Notes: a model not told the origin generated them from the sequence alone. A stretch of DNA of 64,000 bases from Nitrosophilus labii (GCF_014466985.1 NZ_AP022826.1:620001-684000); one strand, 5' to 3'. Positions 44,680-55,624 are shown, numbered from the stretch's first letter. Numbers and translations: made by a program.

Positions 44680-46572
44680 ATGGGAAAAGTATTGGGAATC
44701 GATTTAGGAACAACTAACTCATGTATGTCAGTTTATGAAGGAAAAGAGGCAAAAGTTATACCAAATAAAGAAGGAAAAAACACTACTCCTTCCGTTGTTG
44801 CTTTTACAGATAAAGGAGAAGTTTTAGTAGGTGATCCCGCTAAAAGGCAGATGGTAACAAATCCTACTAGAACAATCTATTCTGTAAAAAGAATTATGGG
44901 TTTGATGTGCAATGAAGATAAAGCACAAGAAGCCAAAAAGAGGCTTCCATATCAGATTGTAGATAGAAACGGAGCTTGTGCCGTTGAAGTTGAAGGAAAA
45001 GTTTATACTCCTCAAGAGATAAGTGCAAAAATATTGATGAAACTAAAAGAGGATGCCGAGAGTTATCTTGGCGAAGAGGTTACCGAAGCTGTTATTACCG
45101 TTCCAGCATACTTTAACGATGCTCAAAGAAAAGCTACCAAAGAGGCAGGAGTTATTGCGGGATTAAACGTTCTTAGAATTATAAACGAGCCTACTGCTGC
45201 GGCATTAGCTTACGGTCTAGATAAAAAAGAGGCGGAAAAGATAGTTGTTTACGATCTAGGTGGTGGTACTTTTGACGTAACAATCCTTGAGACAGGTGAC
45301 AACGTAGTTGAAGTTTTGGCAACAGGTGGTGACGCTTTCTTAGGTGGTGATGATTTTGACAACAAAATTATTGACTGGTTGGTTGAAGAGTTCAAAGCCG
45401 AAAACGGAATAGATTTAAAACAAGATGTTATGGCTCTTCAAAGATTAAAAGAAGCAGCAGAAAATGCTAAAAAAGAGCTTAGTTCAGCAACGGAAACAGA
45501 GATTAACTTACCGTTTATCACAGCTGACCAGACAGGTCCTAAACATTTAGTTAAAAAAATAACAAGAGCGAAATTTGAATCAATGATCGAAGATTTGGTT
45601 GAACAGACTATCAGAAAATGTGAAGAGGTTCTAAAAGATTCAGGACTCTCTAAAGATGAGATCAATGAAGTTGTTATGGTTGGTGGTTCAACAAGGATAC
45701 CTTTTGTACAACAAAAAGTTAAAGAGTTTTTTGGAAAAGAGCTTAACAAATCTGTAAACCCTGATGAAGTTGTTGCAGTAGGCGCAGCGATTCAAGGAGC
45801 TGTGCTAAAAGGTGATGTTAAAGATGTGTTGCTTTTAGATGTTGTACCGTTAAGTTTAGGAATCGAGACTCTTGGCGGCGTTATGACAAAACTTATCGAA
45901 AAAGGTACTACTTTGCCGGTTAAGAAAACTCAGATTTTCAGCACAGCAGAAGACAACCAACCTGCAGTTACGATACATGTATTACAAGGTGAAAGAGAGC
46001 TTGCAAAAGATAACAAATCTTTAGGTCAATTTACTCTTGAAGGTATTCCGCCTGCACCAAGGGGAGTGCCGCAAATCGAAGTTACCTTCGATATCGATGC
46101 AAACGGTATTTTAACTGTTTCGGCTAAAGATAAAGCAACAGGCAAGGCCCAAGAGATTAAGATTACGGGCTCTAGCGGTCTGAGCGAAGAAGAGATAGAA
46201 AAAATGATTAAAGATGCTGAAGCGCACAAAGAGGAAGATAGAAAAAGAAAAGAGCTTATAGAAACCAAAAACCAAGCTGACGCTTTGGCTTATCAGACCC
46301 AAAAGAGTCTAAAAGAGGTTGGTGATCAAATAAGCGCTGAAGATAAAGCTGCTATAGAAAAAGCTCTTAATGAACTTAAAGAGACATTAAAAGATGAAAA
46401 CGCTACTAAAGAGCAGATAGAGGCTAAAGTACAAACACTTACCCAAGTTAGCCATAAACTTGCTGAAGCCATGTATAAAAAAGAGCAAGGCGGAACAACC
46501 GAGGCAAAAGGCGGAACAGAGAGTAAAAAAAGCGGTGGTGATGACGAAGTTATAGACGCTGAAGTAGAGTAA
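44680..46572 (+). CDS. dnaK: Chaperone DnaK (Hsp70)
   Basis: A 630-residue ATP-driven chaperone. Landmarks are '[13 protein letters not shown]' (phosphate loop), '[14 protein letters not shown]', '[17 protein letters not shown]', the linker '[18 protein letters not shown]' and a substrate domain followed by a helical lid ending in a Gly/Thr-rich tail with '[10 protein letters not shown]'. AAAGGAG precedes the ATG. It is last in the hrcA-grpE-dnaK operon. dnaJ is not adjacent. Confidence 0.98.
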   Translation: MGKVLGIDLGTTNSCMSVYEGKEAKVIPNKEGKNTTPSVVAFTDKGEVLVGDPAKRQMVTNPTRTIYSVKRIMGLMCNEDKAQEAKKRLPYQIVDRNGACAVEVEGKVYTPQEISAKILMKLKEDAESYLGEEVTEAVITVPAYFNDAQRKATKEAGVIAGLNVLRIINEPTAAALAYGLDKKEAEKIVVYDLGGGTFDVTILETGDNVVEVLATGGDAFLGGDDFDNKIIDWLVEEFKAENGIDLKQDVMALQRLKEAAENAKKELSSATETEINLPFITADQTGPKHLVKKITRAKFESMIEDLVEQTIRKCEEVLKDSGLSKDEINEVVMVGGSTRIPFVQQKVKEFFGKELNKSVNPDEVVAVGAAIQGAVLKGDVKDVLLLDVVPLSLGIETLGGVMTKLIEKGTTLPVKKTQIFSTAEDNQPAVTIHVLQGERELAKDNKSLGQFTLEGIPPAPRGVPQIEVTFDIDANGILTVSAKDKATGKAQEIKITGSSGLSEEEIEKMIKDAEAHKEEDRKRKELIETKNQADALAYQTQKSLKEVGDQISAEDKAAIEKALNELKETLKDENATKEQIEAKVQTLTQVSHKLAEAMYKKEQGGTTEAKGGTESKKSGGDDEVIDAEVE

Positions 46573-46577
46573 TATAT

Positions 46578-46602
46578 TTCGGTATGGTTAATCCATACCG
46601 AA
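46578..46602 (+). terminator. Terminator after dnaK
   Basis: A perfect 10-bp stem TTCGGTATGG / CCATACCGAA (46578-46587 with 46593-46602) and 5-base loop, six bases after the dnaK stop. No long T run follows, so strength is uncertain. Confidence 0.7.
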
Positions 46603-46701
46603 TAGCATGATTCTCTAGTTTGCTACTTTAAACTTCAATTAATATTATAAATATTAAAATCATTATTGAATCATAAAAAATCCTTATAACTGGAACTACC
46701 C

Positions 46702-48294
46702 ATGGTAAGAGCCTGCAGTAAAAAAAACTTTTTTTGCACTTCTATAAAGAGTAAGTTTATTTTAAATCTAGTTTTATCGCTGCTCGCTTTTTTAACTACA
46801 ATATATTTTAGTTACACTATTGCAACTAATGAGATAAAAGATGTAATGAGATACGATATTAACTCAGTTGCGGATGCTTTAGAAAAAGAGATAGAGTATA
46901 TAGCAAAAATAAAGCTCGATGCTATAAACGATCCGGAATTTAAAAAGAAAATTTATGAGATTAAAATCGGACGAAGTGGGTATGTATATTTTGTAGATAA
47001 AAAAGGAAATTTTGTAGTTCATCCAAAAAAAGAGGGTAAAAATTTTGCTGGGCACGATTATGTTGATTATATAAGAACTCATAAAGAAGGTGGAATATAT
47101 GAGTATATTTCAGCTGCAACGGGACAAGACAAAATAGTTGCATTTAGATATATCGAGCCTTGGGAGGTTTGGGTAGTTCCCGGAACCAATAAAGCTGATT
47201 ATTTTGAAGCTTTGAAGAAAAAGTTTTTGATTTTAATCTCAATTTTGGGATTTATGGTTGTTTTGGTTTTAACGTTAATCAACTATATAACTGGTACAAG
47301 TATTTTAAAACCTGTTCAAAGACTTGATGAAGTTGCTAAGGATATAGCTCATGGTGAAGGGGATCTAACTAAAAGACTTCCAGAAGAGTCTACCGATGAG
47401 ATTGGTATTGTTACAAGATATCTAAATAAGTTTATAGATAAAATTTCTAAAACTATAAAAGAGACTAAGACTCAGTTTTTTAATACAGTTAAAATAGTAG
47501 AAAAGATAGATAATATTACAAAAGATCTTTCCAAAAGCGCACAAAAAGAGTATGAGTTATCTGAAAGTACGGTTCATTTAGCTGATGATATTATAAAAAC
47601 TACTGAAAACACCAAAAAAATCGCTGAAGAGACTAAACAAAAGATTTGTAACGCCAAAGAGTATATGGAGAATATTTTAAAAAATATCTATGAGATATCA
47701 GAAACTATGAAAAAAACATCCGATATTGAAAATAGTATAAATGAGATTTTTGGTCAGCTCGAAAGAGAGATAAAAATGGTAGAAAATATTACGACGATTA
47801 TTTCAGAAATAGCAAATCAGACAAATCTTTTAGCATTGAACGCTGCAATAGAAGCGGCTAGAGCCGGTGAACACGGTAAAGGTTTTTCGGTTGTAGCCGA
47901 AGAGGTTAGAAAGCTAGCGGAAAGGACGCAAGAGGGTTTGGATAGTATTAATAAAACTGTTGAAAATGTTATAAAAACTATATCAAAATCAAAAAGTTTT
48001 ATAATAGAAAATAGTGAAAATATGAAAAATTTAGTTGAGAAAAATAGGGCTTCTACTAAAATTATTACTGAATTATCTAACAATCTTGAGAAAAGTGTTT
48101 CTATGAGTATTAAGACCTATGAAAACTCGATGAATATATCAGATAAAAGTAAAAATATATATGAACAAATATCGACAATTGCAAATCTTTCTAAAGAGAA
48201 TGATAAAGATATTCAAGAGATTTCTAAGATATCGAAAGAGTTGCTAAATTCAACTAAAACATTAGAGTTTATGTTGGTTCAGTTTAAATTATGA
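46702..48294 (+). CDS. Methyl-accepting chemotaxis protein, Cache sensor
   Basis: A 530-residue chemoreceptor: membrane helix about 18-38, a short periplasmic single-Cache domain ('[19 protein letters not shown]', '[12 protein letters not shown]'), membrane helix about 175-195, a HAMP domain ('[20 protein letters not shown]') and a long helical signalling hairpin. The CheA/CheW-contacting tip is intact ('[20 protein letters not shown]' then [20 protein letters not shown]). The ligand is unknown; single-Cache sensors often bind short organic acids. The stop overlaps the glycosylase gene. Confidence 0.92.
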   Translation: MVRACSKKNFFCTSIKSKFILNLVLSLLAFLTTIYFSYTIATNEIKDVMRYDINSVADALEKEIEYIAKIKLDAINDPEFKKKIYEIKIGRSGYVYFVDKKGNFVVHPKKEGKNFAGHDYVDYIRTHKEGGIYEYISAATGQDKIVAFRYIEPWEVWVVPGTNKADYFEALKKKFLILISILGFMVVLVLTLINYITGTSILKPVQRLDEVAKDIAHGEGDLTKRLPEESTDEIGIVTRYLNKFIDKISKTIKETKTQFFNTVKIVEKIDNITKDLSKSAQKEYELSESTVHLADDIIKTTENTKKIAEETKQKICNAKEYMENILKNIYEISETMKKTSDIENSINEIFGQLEREIKMVENITTIISEIANQTNLLALNAAIEAARAGEHGKGFSVVAEEVRKLAERTQEGLDSINKTVENVIKTISKSKSFIIENSENMKNLVEKNRASTKIITELSNNLEKSVSMSIKTYENSMNISDKSKNIYEQISTIANLSKENDKDIQEISKISKELLNSTKTLEFMLVQFKL

Positions 48295-48800
48295 TAGAGT
48301 ATCACCCCTTTGAACCTATTGTTTTTGAAGACTCTAAAATTTTGGTTTTGGGTTCGTTTCCTAGTTTTGACTCTTTTAAAAATAGTTTCTATTACGGTCA
48401 CAAGCACAATCAGTTCTGGAGACTGCTAGCCGATATTTTTAATGATATAGTTCCAAATAATATCGAAGAGAAGATTATTTTTTTAAAAAAGCATAAAATT
48501 GCTCTTTGGGATATGGTAAAAAGTTGTAAAAGAGAGAGTTCATTAGATAGCACTCTTAAACATATTGAGATAAACGATATTGAAACTTTTTTAAAAGAGA
48601 ATCCCTCAATTGAGAAGATTTACTTTACCGGTAGGAAATCGCAAGAGCTTTTTGAAAAAAATTTTTCTCATTTAAATATAAAAAGATATTACCTTCCTTC
48701 GCCATCTCCGGCCTACAGAAAGTTACGCTATGAAGAGAAACTAAAAATATGGCGCAAATTAATCAAACTCGGCTACGAAAAATCCACTGATGAAAAATAG
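48291..48800 (+). CDS. Uracil/hypoxanthine-DNA glycosylase-like protein (UDG superfamily, family 6-like)
   Basis: A 169-residue protein with '[20 protein letters not shown]' followed by KHNQFW: the GSxPS and YYGHxxNxFW motifs of the UDG superfamily, closest to the family 6 hypoxanthine-DNA glycosylases. '[16 protein letters not shown]' and the late 'LPSPSPAYR' fit the same fold. It would remove deaminated adenine (hypoxanthine) or related bases. It overlaps the chemoreceptor stop by 4 bases and a convergent gene by 42 bases. Confidence 0.85.
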   Translation: MIEYHPFEPIVFEDSKILVLGSFPSFDSFKNSFYYGHKHNQFWRLLADIFNDIVPNNIEEKIIFLKKHKIALWDMVKSCKRESSLDSTLKHIEINDIETFLKENPSIEKIYFTGRKSQELFEKNFSHLNIKRYYLPSPSPAYRKLRYEEKLKIWRKLIKLGYEKSTDEK

Positions 48801-49085
48801 AGTGATAGTTACAAGAGGTAAAAGGATAGGCCAGGTTTTTTTTGTTTTGTTCAGTAAAAGCGCAAAGAGAAACCCCCAACCAATCATCAGTGCCAAGATG
48901 TGCAATAGTAAAAGAGGTGTGTAGATAACAAGATATCTACTAAATATTGTGCTTCCTGTTAATATTGTCAGTAAAAACATCTTTTTTAGAGCCGATTGAA
49001 TATCTTTATCAAATGTAAACTTTTTATAAATAAAAAATAGTGCTGTTAATATTATAATCGATAAAAACAGTATGAACTTAACCAT
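48759..49085 (-). CDS. Small integral membrane protein
   Basis: A 108-residue protein with three to four hydrophobic helices ('FILFLSIIILTALFFIY', 'LLLHILALMIGWGFLFALLL', '[19 protein letters not shown]'). The 3' end overlaps the glycosylase gene by 42 bases tail to tail. Hydrophobic pattern and lack of another gene here support it; I do not recognise a family. Confidence 0.65.
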   Translation of the reverse strand: MVKFILFLSIIILTALFFIYKKFTFDKDIQSALKKMFLLTILTGSTIFSRYLVIYTPLLLLHILALMIGWGFLFALLLNKTKKTWPILLPLVTITLFFISGFFVAEFD

Positions 49086-49136
49086 ATCTCATTCTCTTAT
49101 AATAAACGTTTCTGTTTTCCAATATAGTGTATAATG

Positions 49137-49658
49137 TCAGACTTTATCTTCAAATTCTCTTAAAAACTTCTGCAGTTTTGGAGCTATAACAACTTGACAA
49201 TAATCTTGATAAGGATTATTATCATAATAGTTTTGATGATACTCTTCGGCTTCGTAAAACGCTTCAAAAGGCTCTATTGTAGTGACGATTTTGTTGTTAA
49301 ATTTTGGATTTAGCTTTTCTATAACCTCTTTGGCTATTTTTTCTTGAGACTCGTTTAGAGGAAAAATAACGCTTCTATATTGGGTTCCTATATCGACTCC
49401 TTGTCTATTTAGTTGTGTTGGATCGTGTATAGAAAAAAAGATCTCCAAAAGCTCTTCGTAACTAATAATATTATCGTCAAAAATTATCTTTACCACTTCT
49501 GCATGACCGGTCGCCGCGCTACAAACTTGTTCGTATGTGGGATTTTTTCTTTTTCCGCCGCTATAGCCGCTTATAACCTCTTTTACACCCTTTATTCTTT
49601 TAAATATTGCTTCTAAACACCAAAAGCAGCCTCCTCCCAAAATTGCTTCTTGAATCAC
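49137..49658 (-). CDS. msrA: Peptide methionine-S-sulfoxide reductase MsrA
   Basis: A 173-residue repair enzyme reducing the S epimer of methionine sulfoxide. The catalytic Cys is in '[13 protein letters not shown]'; '[12 protein letters not shown]', 'HAEVV', '[11 protein letters not shown]' and '[13 protein letters not shown]' are family landmarks. Reducing power normally comes from thioredoxin. Its start overlaps the stop of the cytosolic DUF255 gene by 4 bases. Confidence 0.96.
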   Translation of the reverse strand: MIQEAILGGGCFWCLEAIFKRIKGVKEVISGYSGGKRKNPTYEQVCSAATGHAEVVKIIFDDNIISYEELLEIFFSIHDPTQLNRQGVDIGTQYRSVIFPLNESQEKIAKEVIEKLNPKFNNKIVTTIEPFEAFYEAEEYHQNYYDNNPYQDYCQVVIAPKLQKFLREFEDKV

Positions 49659-51577
49659 TTTAGCTCCTTTAATTTTTCAAGGGCTTTGTTGCAATCACTT
49701 ACAGATGCAAAACAGCTAAAAGAGTTACAGAACACAATATCCTTTATCTCCTCCTCTTTTAAGAGAGTAAATGGGTGTATAAAGTCGATCTTGTTTATAC
49801 AATCAACTATCTTTTCCTCTCTTGCTTTAATTACCAAGTCATCTTTTAAAAATCTTATAATATCTTCTACAAAAAGAGCGCAGTATGGTAAAAACTTATA
49901 TATCTTTTCGCTGTAATACTCTAAAGTGATAAATGAGAATTTTTTATATTTTTCATCAAATATAGAACCTAAACTCAACATAACACTAACCATCATAGCC
50001 GCACTACTTGGATAAGTGGCGTCTGTATAGTCCGCGTCGGTTTTAAATTCGCCTTTACTAAAATACCACTTTCCCTCACTCCAATAATCAACTAATGCAT
50101 CGTTTGTCAATTTTACACTTAAAGCTAGATACTCTTCATTTAGGGTTGTTTTGTACGCTTCAAGAAGAGCGTATGCTAGATACGCGTAATCTTCTAAAAA
50201 TGCTTCTATTTTGGGTTCTTTGTCTAACATAGCTACATGGTATAGTTTATCGTCTATATACATCTTTTCTATAAGCTTTTTCATTGACTCTTCAGCCATT
50301 TCAAAAAATCTATTGTCTATTCGGGCTGCTTTATAGAGAGTGGCTATCATCATCGCATTCCATGAAGTTATAACTTTTTTATCGATAAATGGATACTCTC
50401 TTTTTTCTCTTATCTCTTTTAAAGATTTAAAAACTCTATCTTTATGCTCAAAATTTTCGCATTCCAATCTAATTATATTTTTACCTTCGAAATTCCCTTT
50501 TTTTGTAACCGAAAGCCTCTTTAAGATCTCTTCTATCTCATTATCACTAAATCCGTCCTTTTTTAATTTTTCTACAACCTCTTCATATTCGTAAACGAAA
50601 TATTTTCCTTCTTCTCCTTCGCTATCAGCATCGCTTGCACTGTAAAAAAGCGCACTCTCTTGCATCTTTTTTTCCATAAACTCTATTATCTCGTACCCAA
50701 TATCTTTATAAAACTCCTCCTTTGTAGCAAAATAGGCATTTAAGTAACTGTTTGCTATAAGAGCGTTGTCGTACGTCATCTTCTCAAAATGGGGTACCAG
50801 CCACTTTTCATCAACGCTGTATCTGCAAAAACCGCCATCTATCAAATCTCTAATACCTCCTTTTGCCATATTTTTGAGAGTATTTGTAGCCATTTTAAGA
50901 GCCTCTTCATTTTCATTTAGCTGATAAATTTTTAAAAGAGTATTTATGATGGAGGTTTGAGGAAATTTAGGTTTTGAGCTAAAACCCCCGTTTTTAGGAT
51001 CATATATTGAAGAGACCGATTTTATAAACTTATCTATTATGGAAAGTTCTAGTTTAACCGCTTTTTTGGGACTATCGGCACATTTTAAATATTTTGTTAT
51101 CTCTTTAGCTTGAGATAAAATTTCCTCTGGGTCTTTTTGCCATACCTCAATGATTTTTTCTATAAGCTGCTTAAAACCCATCATGTTGTATCTAGGTTCG
51201 GGTGGTATATAGGTTCCGGCAAAAAAAGGCTCTTTTTGAGGTGTCATAAAAATACTAAGAGGCCATCCTCCAGCTCTTTGGTTTAAAAGTTGGTAAACTT
51301 CCTGGTAATATTTATCTATATCTGGTCTTTCTTCACGGTCTAGTTTTATGCTTATGAAGTGTTCATTTAAAATTTGGCCTATTTTTTCATTTTCAAAAAC
51401 TTCTTTCTCCATCATATGACACCAGTGGCAGCTACTGTATCCTATAGATAAAAAGATGGGCTTATTCTCTTTTTTCGCTTTTTCAAAAGCTTCTTCACAC
51501 CATGGATACCAATCTACCGGATTGTTTGCGTGTTGCTGTAGATAAGGTGAATGTTCGTTTATAAGTCTATTTGGCAT
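49655..51577 (-). CDS. DUF255/YyaL-type thioredoxin-domain protein, cytosolic form
   Basis: A 640-residue paralogue of the protein at 35980 but without a signal peptide: it starts directly with '[20 protein letters not shown]'. The thioredoxin-like part has '[15 protein letters not shown]' and '[10 protein letters not shown]'; the helical six-hairpin part has '[18 protein letters not shown]', '[20 protein letters not shown]' and '[16 protein letters not shown]'. Function is unproven in the family. Translation coupling with msrA suggests a thiol or oxidative-repair setting. Confidence 0.9.
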   Translation of the reverse strand: MPNRLINEHSPYLQQHANNPVDWYPWCEEAFEKAKKENKPIFLSIGYSSCHWCHMMEKEVFENEKIGQILNEHFISIKLDREERPDIDKYYQEVYQLLNQRAGGWPLSIFMTPQKEPFFAGTYIPPEPRYNMMGFKQLIEKIIEVWQKDPEEILSQAKEITKYLKCADSPKKAVKLELSIIDKFIKSVSSIYDPKNGGFSSKPKFPQTSIINTLLKIYQLNENEEALKMATNTLKNMAKGGIRDLIDGGFCRYSVDEKWLVPHFEKMTYDNALIANSYLNAYFATKEEFYKDIGYEIIEFMEKKMQESALFYSASDADSEGEEGKYFVYEYEEVVEKLKKDGFSDNEIEEILKRLSVTKKGNFEGKNIIRLECENFEHKDRVFKSLKEIREKREYPFIDKKVITSWNAMMIATLYKAARIDNRFFEMAEESMKKLIEKMYIDDKLYHVAMLDKEPKIEAFLEDYAYLAYALLEAYKTTLNEEYLALSVKLTNDALVDYWSEGKWYFSKGEFKTDADYTDATYPSSAAMMVSVMLSLGSIFDEKYKKFSFITLEYYSEKIYKFLPYCALFVEDIIRFLKDDLVIKAREEKIVDCINKIDFIHPFTLLKEEEIKDIVFCNSFSCFASVSDCNKALEKLKELK

Positions 51578-51718
51578 AAAATTTTCCTTTTATATTTTGT
51601 TGTGATTAACAACCTAAAAATATTTGACTGTCTATATATAAGACTAAAGCAAATTTGGTTAAAATAACATTAACTTCTAATTAAATTAAAGAGTATAAAG
51701 TAAACTTTTTGACGCTAT

Positions 51719-51724
51719 TATAAT
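51719..51724 (+). promoter_or_regulatory. Candidate -10 box of dsbD
   Basis: A perfect TATAAT lies 24 bases upstream of the dsbD ATG in the divergent region with the DUF255 gene. No -35 box at normal distance is clear, which is common in this phylum. Confidence 0.4.
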
Positions 51725-51748
51725 AAAAACTAATACTTGGAGTCTAGT

Positions 51749-53521
51749 ATGAAAAAATTTCTAACTATTTTTACTCTATTTTTTTACTCTTATCTTTTTG
51801 CATTTACTCCCGCAGGGTTGGATAGAGAGATAATAGAGCCAGAAGTTGCTTTTAAACCTAGCATAGTAAAAGAGAAGAACGCTTTCTTAGTTCGAATAAA
51901 ATTGGCCAAAGATATCTATCTTTATCAAGATAAAGTAAAAGTTGAACTAATAGAGCCCAAAAGGAAAAATATTTTATTAAAACTTCCTCCGGCAGAGGAT
52001 TTTCATGATACTAAGGTATATTTTAATGAACTTAAATTCAAAATCCCTTTTAGCGAACTTCCTGAAGGAAAGATAAAACTAAAACTTTCCTATCAAGGGT
52101 GTTCAAAAGCCGGGCTTTGCTACGCACCTATGGAAAAAGATTATGTTTTTGAGATAAAAAAGAGCCAAAAAAGTGAGATATTTGAAGATAAGAAACAAAA
52201 AAGTGTGGCTAGTGAAGAGGAGAAGATTGCTTCAACTTTGAAAAACGAGAGTTTGTGGGTTGTTTTGATAACCTTTTTTGGATTTGGACTTTTACTGGCT
52301 CTTACTCCTTGTGTTTTTCCTATGATTCCTATTCTGTCTTCGATTATCATTGGAGCTAAAAATATAACCGTCAAAAAGGCTTTTATCTACTCTCTCGTTT
52401 ATGTTTTGGCAATGGCTTTGACTTACACTGTAGCCGGCGTTTTAGCCGGACTTTTTGGTTCCAATATACAAGCTGCGTTTCAAAATCCGTGGATAATTTC
52501 GATTTTTGCTCTCATTTTTGTTGCTTTGGCATTTAGTATGTTCGGATTTTACGAAATCGGCTTGCCGGCATCTTTACAGACAAAACTTACTAAAAAAAGT
52601 GATGAAGCAGGAAGCAGAGGAGGAGTTATAGGTGTTGCTATAATGGGCTTTTTATCAGCCTTGATAGTGGGGCCTTGCGTGGCTCCTCCACTTGCGGGTG
52701 CACTTATCTACATAGGACAAACCGGTGACGCTTTACTGGGAGGTCTTGCACTTTTTTCTCTTAGTATGGGTATGGGGGCTCCGCTTTTGCTTATAGGGAC
52801 TGGAGCTGGAAAATTTATGCCAAAACCAGGACCTTGGATGACCGGAGTTTCAAAAGTTTTTGGCGTAGTGATGCTTGGAGTCGCTATCTGGATGATAGAA
52901 AGAATCTTGCCACCGTCAGTTACGCTTCTTTTATGGGCAGCTTTGTTTATAGGAAGTGCTATATATCTTAGAGTTTTTGAAAATATAGAAAAAGGTTCTC
53001 ACTGGTTTGAGTATCTCAAAAAAAGTGTTGGAATGCTTATGTTCGTTTACGGGCTCTTTTTGTTTTTCGGCGCTTTTACCGGTGCTAGCAATCTTTTTGA
53101 TCCTTTGAAAGTTTTGAAACAAAAAACTTCTATTGTGACTAAGACCACTAAAAAAGAGAGTAACTTTAAAAAGATATACTCTATAAAAGAGCTTCAAGAG
53201 ATACTTAAAAGTAGCGACAAACCAGTACTATTAGATTTTTATGCAGATTGGTGTGTAAGTTGTAAAGAGCTAGAGCACATTACTTTTGCGGATGAGAGGG
53301 TTAGAAAAGAGTTTGAGGATTTTATGTTTGTTAAAGCCGATGTTACGGCTAACTCTAAAGAAAACAGAGAACTTTTGAAAAAGTTTTCTGTATTTGGTCC
53401 TCCCGCAATACTCTTTTTTAAAGATGGAAAAGAGTTAAAAAAGTATAGAGTTATAGGATATAAAGAACCGGAACTGTTTTTGAAGATACTGAAAGATGTA
53501 AAGAAGTCATTAGGTAAATAA
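51749..53521 (+). CDS. dsbD: Thiol:disulfide interchange protein DsbD
   Basis: A 590-residue membrane reductase moving electrons from cytosolic thioredoxin to the periplasm. A signal peptide precedes an alpha domain with a Cys pair ('YQGCSKAGLCYAP'), then eight membrane helices with 'LTPCVFPMIPIL' and 'GPCVAPPLAGALIYIG', then a C-terminal thioredoxin domain with 'FYADWCVSCKELE'. All three redox Cys pairs are present. The ATG at 51749 with GGAG upstream is preferred to an in-frame TTG at 51737. It supports cytochrome c maturation and disulfide repair. Confidence 0.95.
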   Translation: MKKFLTIFTLFFYSYLFAFTPAGLDREIIEPEVAFKPSIVKEKNAFLVRIKLAKDIYLYQDKVKVELIEPKRKNILLKLPPAEDFHDTKVYFNELKFKIPFSELPEGKIKLKLSYQGCSKAGLCYAPMEKDYVFEIKKSQKSEIFEDKKQKSVASEEEKIASTLKNESLWVVLITFFGFGLLLALTPCVFPMIPILSSIIIGAKNITVKKAFIYSLVYVLAMALTYTVAGVLAGLFGSNIQAAFQNPWIISIFALIFVALAFSMFGFYEIGLPASLQTKLTKKSDEAGSRGGVIGVAIMGFLSALIVGPCVAPPLAGALIYIGQTGDALLGGLALFSLSMGMGAPLLLIGTGAGKFMPKPGPWMTGVSKVFGVVMLGVAIWMIERILPPSVTLLLWAALFIGSAIYLRVFENIEKGSHWFEYLKKSVGMLMFVYGLFLFFGAFTGASNLFDPLKVLKQKTSIVTKTTKKESNFKKIYSIKELQEILKSSDKPVLLDFYADWCVSCKELEHITFADERVRKEFEDFMFVKADVTANSKENRELLKKFSVFGPPAILFFKDGKELKKYRVIGYKEPELFLKILKDVKKSLGK

Positions 53522-53543
53522 TCGTTAATTATTGGAGGAGATT

Positions 53544-53945
53544 ATGAGAATTTTTGCTATTTTGATGATAACAGTTTTCCTTTTTGCGGCGGATTTTGAT
53601 TGGGTCGATAGTTTACAAAAAGCAAAAGAGTTAGCCAAAAAAGAGAGTAAACCGATTATGGTTATGGTTGAACAAAAGGGGTGTGAAGCCTGTGAATATA
53701 TGGATGAGGTTGCTTTTGAAGATCAAAAACTTTCGGAGTTTGTAGAAAACTTTTTTATTCCTGTAAAGATTGATATAGACATAGCCAAATCGTTAGGGTT
53801 GAAAGCTTTTGGAACGCCTACATTTTACTTTTTGGACAAAAATGGCAAAAAGATTGGCAGACAGCTTGTTGGAGCCGCTACCGCTAAAGTTTTCCTTGAA
53901 AAGTTAAAAGAGTATAAGAAGATGAGTGAAGTTTTTAGTCGTTAG
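53544..53945 (+). CDS. Periplasmic thioredoxin-fold protein
   Basis: A 133-residue protein with a signal peptide ('MRIFAILMITVFLFAA') and a thioredoxin-like domain: redox motif 'KGCEACEYM' (CxxC) and cis-proline strand 'FGTPTFYFLDKNG'. It resembles SoxW/DUF255-like or DsbE-type small periplasmic thioredoxins. The ATG at 53544 follows GGAGGAG. Located 22 bases after dsbD, it is a likely substrate of DsbD. Confidence 0.88.
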   Translation: MRIFAILMITVFLFAADFDWVDSLQKAKELAKKESKPIMVMVEQKGCEACEYMDEVAFEDQKLSEFVENFFIPVKIDIDIAKSLGLKAFGTPTFYFLDKNGKKIGRQLVGAATAKVFLEKLKEYKKMSEVFSR

Positions 53946-54001
53946 TTATTGATTTATTAGATATAATTAGAGCTATATTTCAAATAGATGTGAGGATAAA
54001 A

Positions 54002-55144
54002 ATGGTAATAAAAAATGCCAAGATAGTAGATATACATGGTACTTATGAAAGTGATGTTTTAGTAAAAAATAAAAAAATAGAAAAAATTGGCAATAATCTA
54101 AAAGATGATGAGATTTATGATGCAAACGGCGCTTATTTGCTACCTGGACTTGTTGATCTGAATGTAAAATTTTGTGATGACAAAGTTAACGTTCAAAATA
54201 TAAGGAAATTATCAAAAGATGCATTAAATGGTGGGGTTACAACCGTTGTTTTAAATCCAGATTTAAATCCCGCTCTAGATAATGAGATAATCTTGGAGTT
54301 TATCAAATCTGAAAACGAATTCAAGAATTTTTGTGAAATATTGCCTATGATAAAAGCGACTATGGGAGATGATTCTCAAAGTATGTCCGAAATTGCCATA
54401 CTTTTGAAGAAGGGGGCTGTTGCACCGTTTTTCTACTCGGATATAGACTCTTTTTTGATATGCAGAATTTTTGAGTATGCAAAAATGTATAATGTTCCTC
54501 TTCATTGCAGGGCAAGAAATGCTTCTATAAAAAGTGTAGGGGTAATGCACGAAGGAGAGATCTCTTCAAGATTGGGGCTCGGCGGTATAAACGAGATGGA
54601 AGAGGTAAGCGAGGTTGCCAAAATTATAGAATTTGCTAAATATTACGATGTTGAGGTAGTCTTTAAATCTTTATCGGTTTCAAGAAGTATAGAGCTTATT
54701 AAAAAAGCAAAAGAGGAGGGAATCAGAGTTTATGCGGAAGTATCTATTCATCATCTTCTAAAAACTGACAAAGAGTGTGAAGGATATAATACGACTGCAA
54801 AAATCGATCCTCCTTTGAGAGATGAAAAAAACCACCAAAAACTTCTAAAACATCTAAAAGAGGGAGATATAGACTTTTTAACATCTCTTCACTCTCCAAA
54901 ATCCACCGTTCAAAAAGATATAAGTTTCGATGAGGCGGCTTTTGGGGTTGATGCCATAGGAGATTATCTTCAAACTCTTTATAAAACTTTAGTTGAAAGT
55001 AAAATTCTTACTTTTTCACAACTTTTAAAACTTATATGTCAAAATCCGGCAAAAATTTTAGGTAAAGAAAATGGTGAAATTAAAGAAGGGTTTGAAGATA
55101 GTTTGATACTTTTTAACAAAAAAGAGGTAAAAAAGATTCTTTGA
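54002..55144 (+). CDS. Dihydroorotase-like protein lacking metal ligands (PyrC'-like)
   Basis: A 380-residue amidohydrolase-fold protein clearly of the class I dihydroorotase family ('GAYLLPGLVDLNVKF', 'EGEISSRLGLGGINEMEEVS', 'KIDPPLRDEKNHQKLL', 'NPAKILGKENGEIKEGFED'). But the metal ligands are gone: the DxHxH motif reads D52-L-N54-V-K56, the His of the H(V/I)ST strand is K222, and the catalytic Asp of the DHAPH motif is S295. It is probably a non-catalytic partner of aspartate transcarbamoylase, as known for PyrC' proteins. The start ATG at 54002 follows GAGGA. Confidence 0.85.
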   Translation: MVIKNAKIVDIHGTYESDVLVKNKKIEKIGNNLKDDEIYDANGAYLLPGLVDLNVKFCDDKVNVQNIRKLSKDALNGGVTTVVLNPDLNPALDNEIILEFIKSENEFKNFCEILPMIKATMGDDSQSMSEIAILLKKGAVAPFFYSDIDSFLICRIFEYAKMYNVPLHCRARNASIKSVGVMHEGEISSRLGLGGINEMEEVSEVAKIIEFAKYYDVEVVFKSLSVSRSIELIKKAKEEGIRVYAEVSIHHLLKTDKECEGYNTTAKIDPPLRDEKNHQKLLKHLKEGDIDFLTSLHSPKSTVQKDISFDEAAFGVDAIGDYLQTLYKTLVESKILTFSQLLKLICQNPAKILGKENGEIKEGFEDSLILFNKKEVKKIL

Positions 55145-55177
55145 AATTTTGTTAAGTTACATAAAGTAAAGTAGTTT

Positions 55178-55531
55178 TTATGGCTGATTTTGTGAAGTTA
55201 CGGTATAAGTGATTTTAATTGAGAGATATCTCAGCAAAAAAAGAGCAAAAATTATAGATAGTAAAACCGTAACTCTTATATGGTCAATATTTTGGTGGAT
55301 GAACGCTATAAGAAGTTCTCTTATGGAGTAGATGATAGAGGTGTCTACCATATATCGTATTTTTACTCTTTGCTTTTTAAAAAAAATAAATATCATCTGA
55401 ATAACTTCGATGATAACTATAAATTCCAAAAGCACTATAACAGTGTTGTAAAAATCACTTTTTGTAATGAGTATAGCGGCAAAAATAAAACTTGCAACTA
55501 GTACTTCAAAATAATCTTTTAGTTTTTTCAT
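55178..55531 (-). CDS. PsiE-like phosphate-starvation-inducible membrane protein
   Basis: A 117-residue protein with four hydrophobic helices. 'VIVLLEFIVIIEVIQMIFIF' and 'DTSIIYSIRELLIAFI' fit the PsiE family, whose role is not established. An AGGAG-like sequence precedes the ATG. It is a single minus-strand gene between pyrC' and the small gene at 55625. Confidence 0.78.
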   Translation of the reverse strand: MKKLKDYFEVLVASFIFAAILITKSDFYNTVIVLLEFIVIIEVIQMIFIFFKKQRVKIRYMVDTSIIYSIRELLIAFIHQNIDHIRVTVLLSIIFALFLLRYLSIKITYTVTSQNQP

Positions 55532-55624
55532 TTTTCTCCTTTTTCGAAATAATAGGAAGAGATTATTACACTATAATTTCAAAAGAGAGAGTTTTTGTAG
55601 CTACTTTGTTATAGAAGGGTGTAT

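Noticed and set aside
44423-44713. 96-codon minus-strand open frame in the grpE-dnaK spacer
   Set aside because: It runs over the hairpins and into dnaK antisense; composition follows the structured DNA, not a protein.
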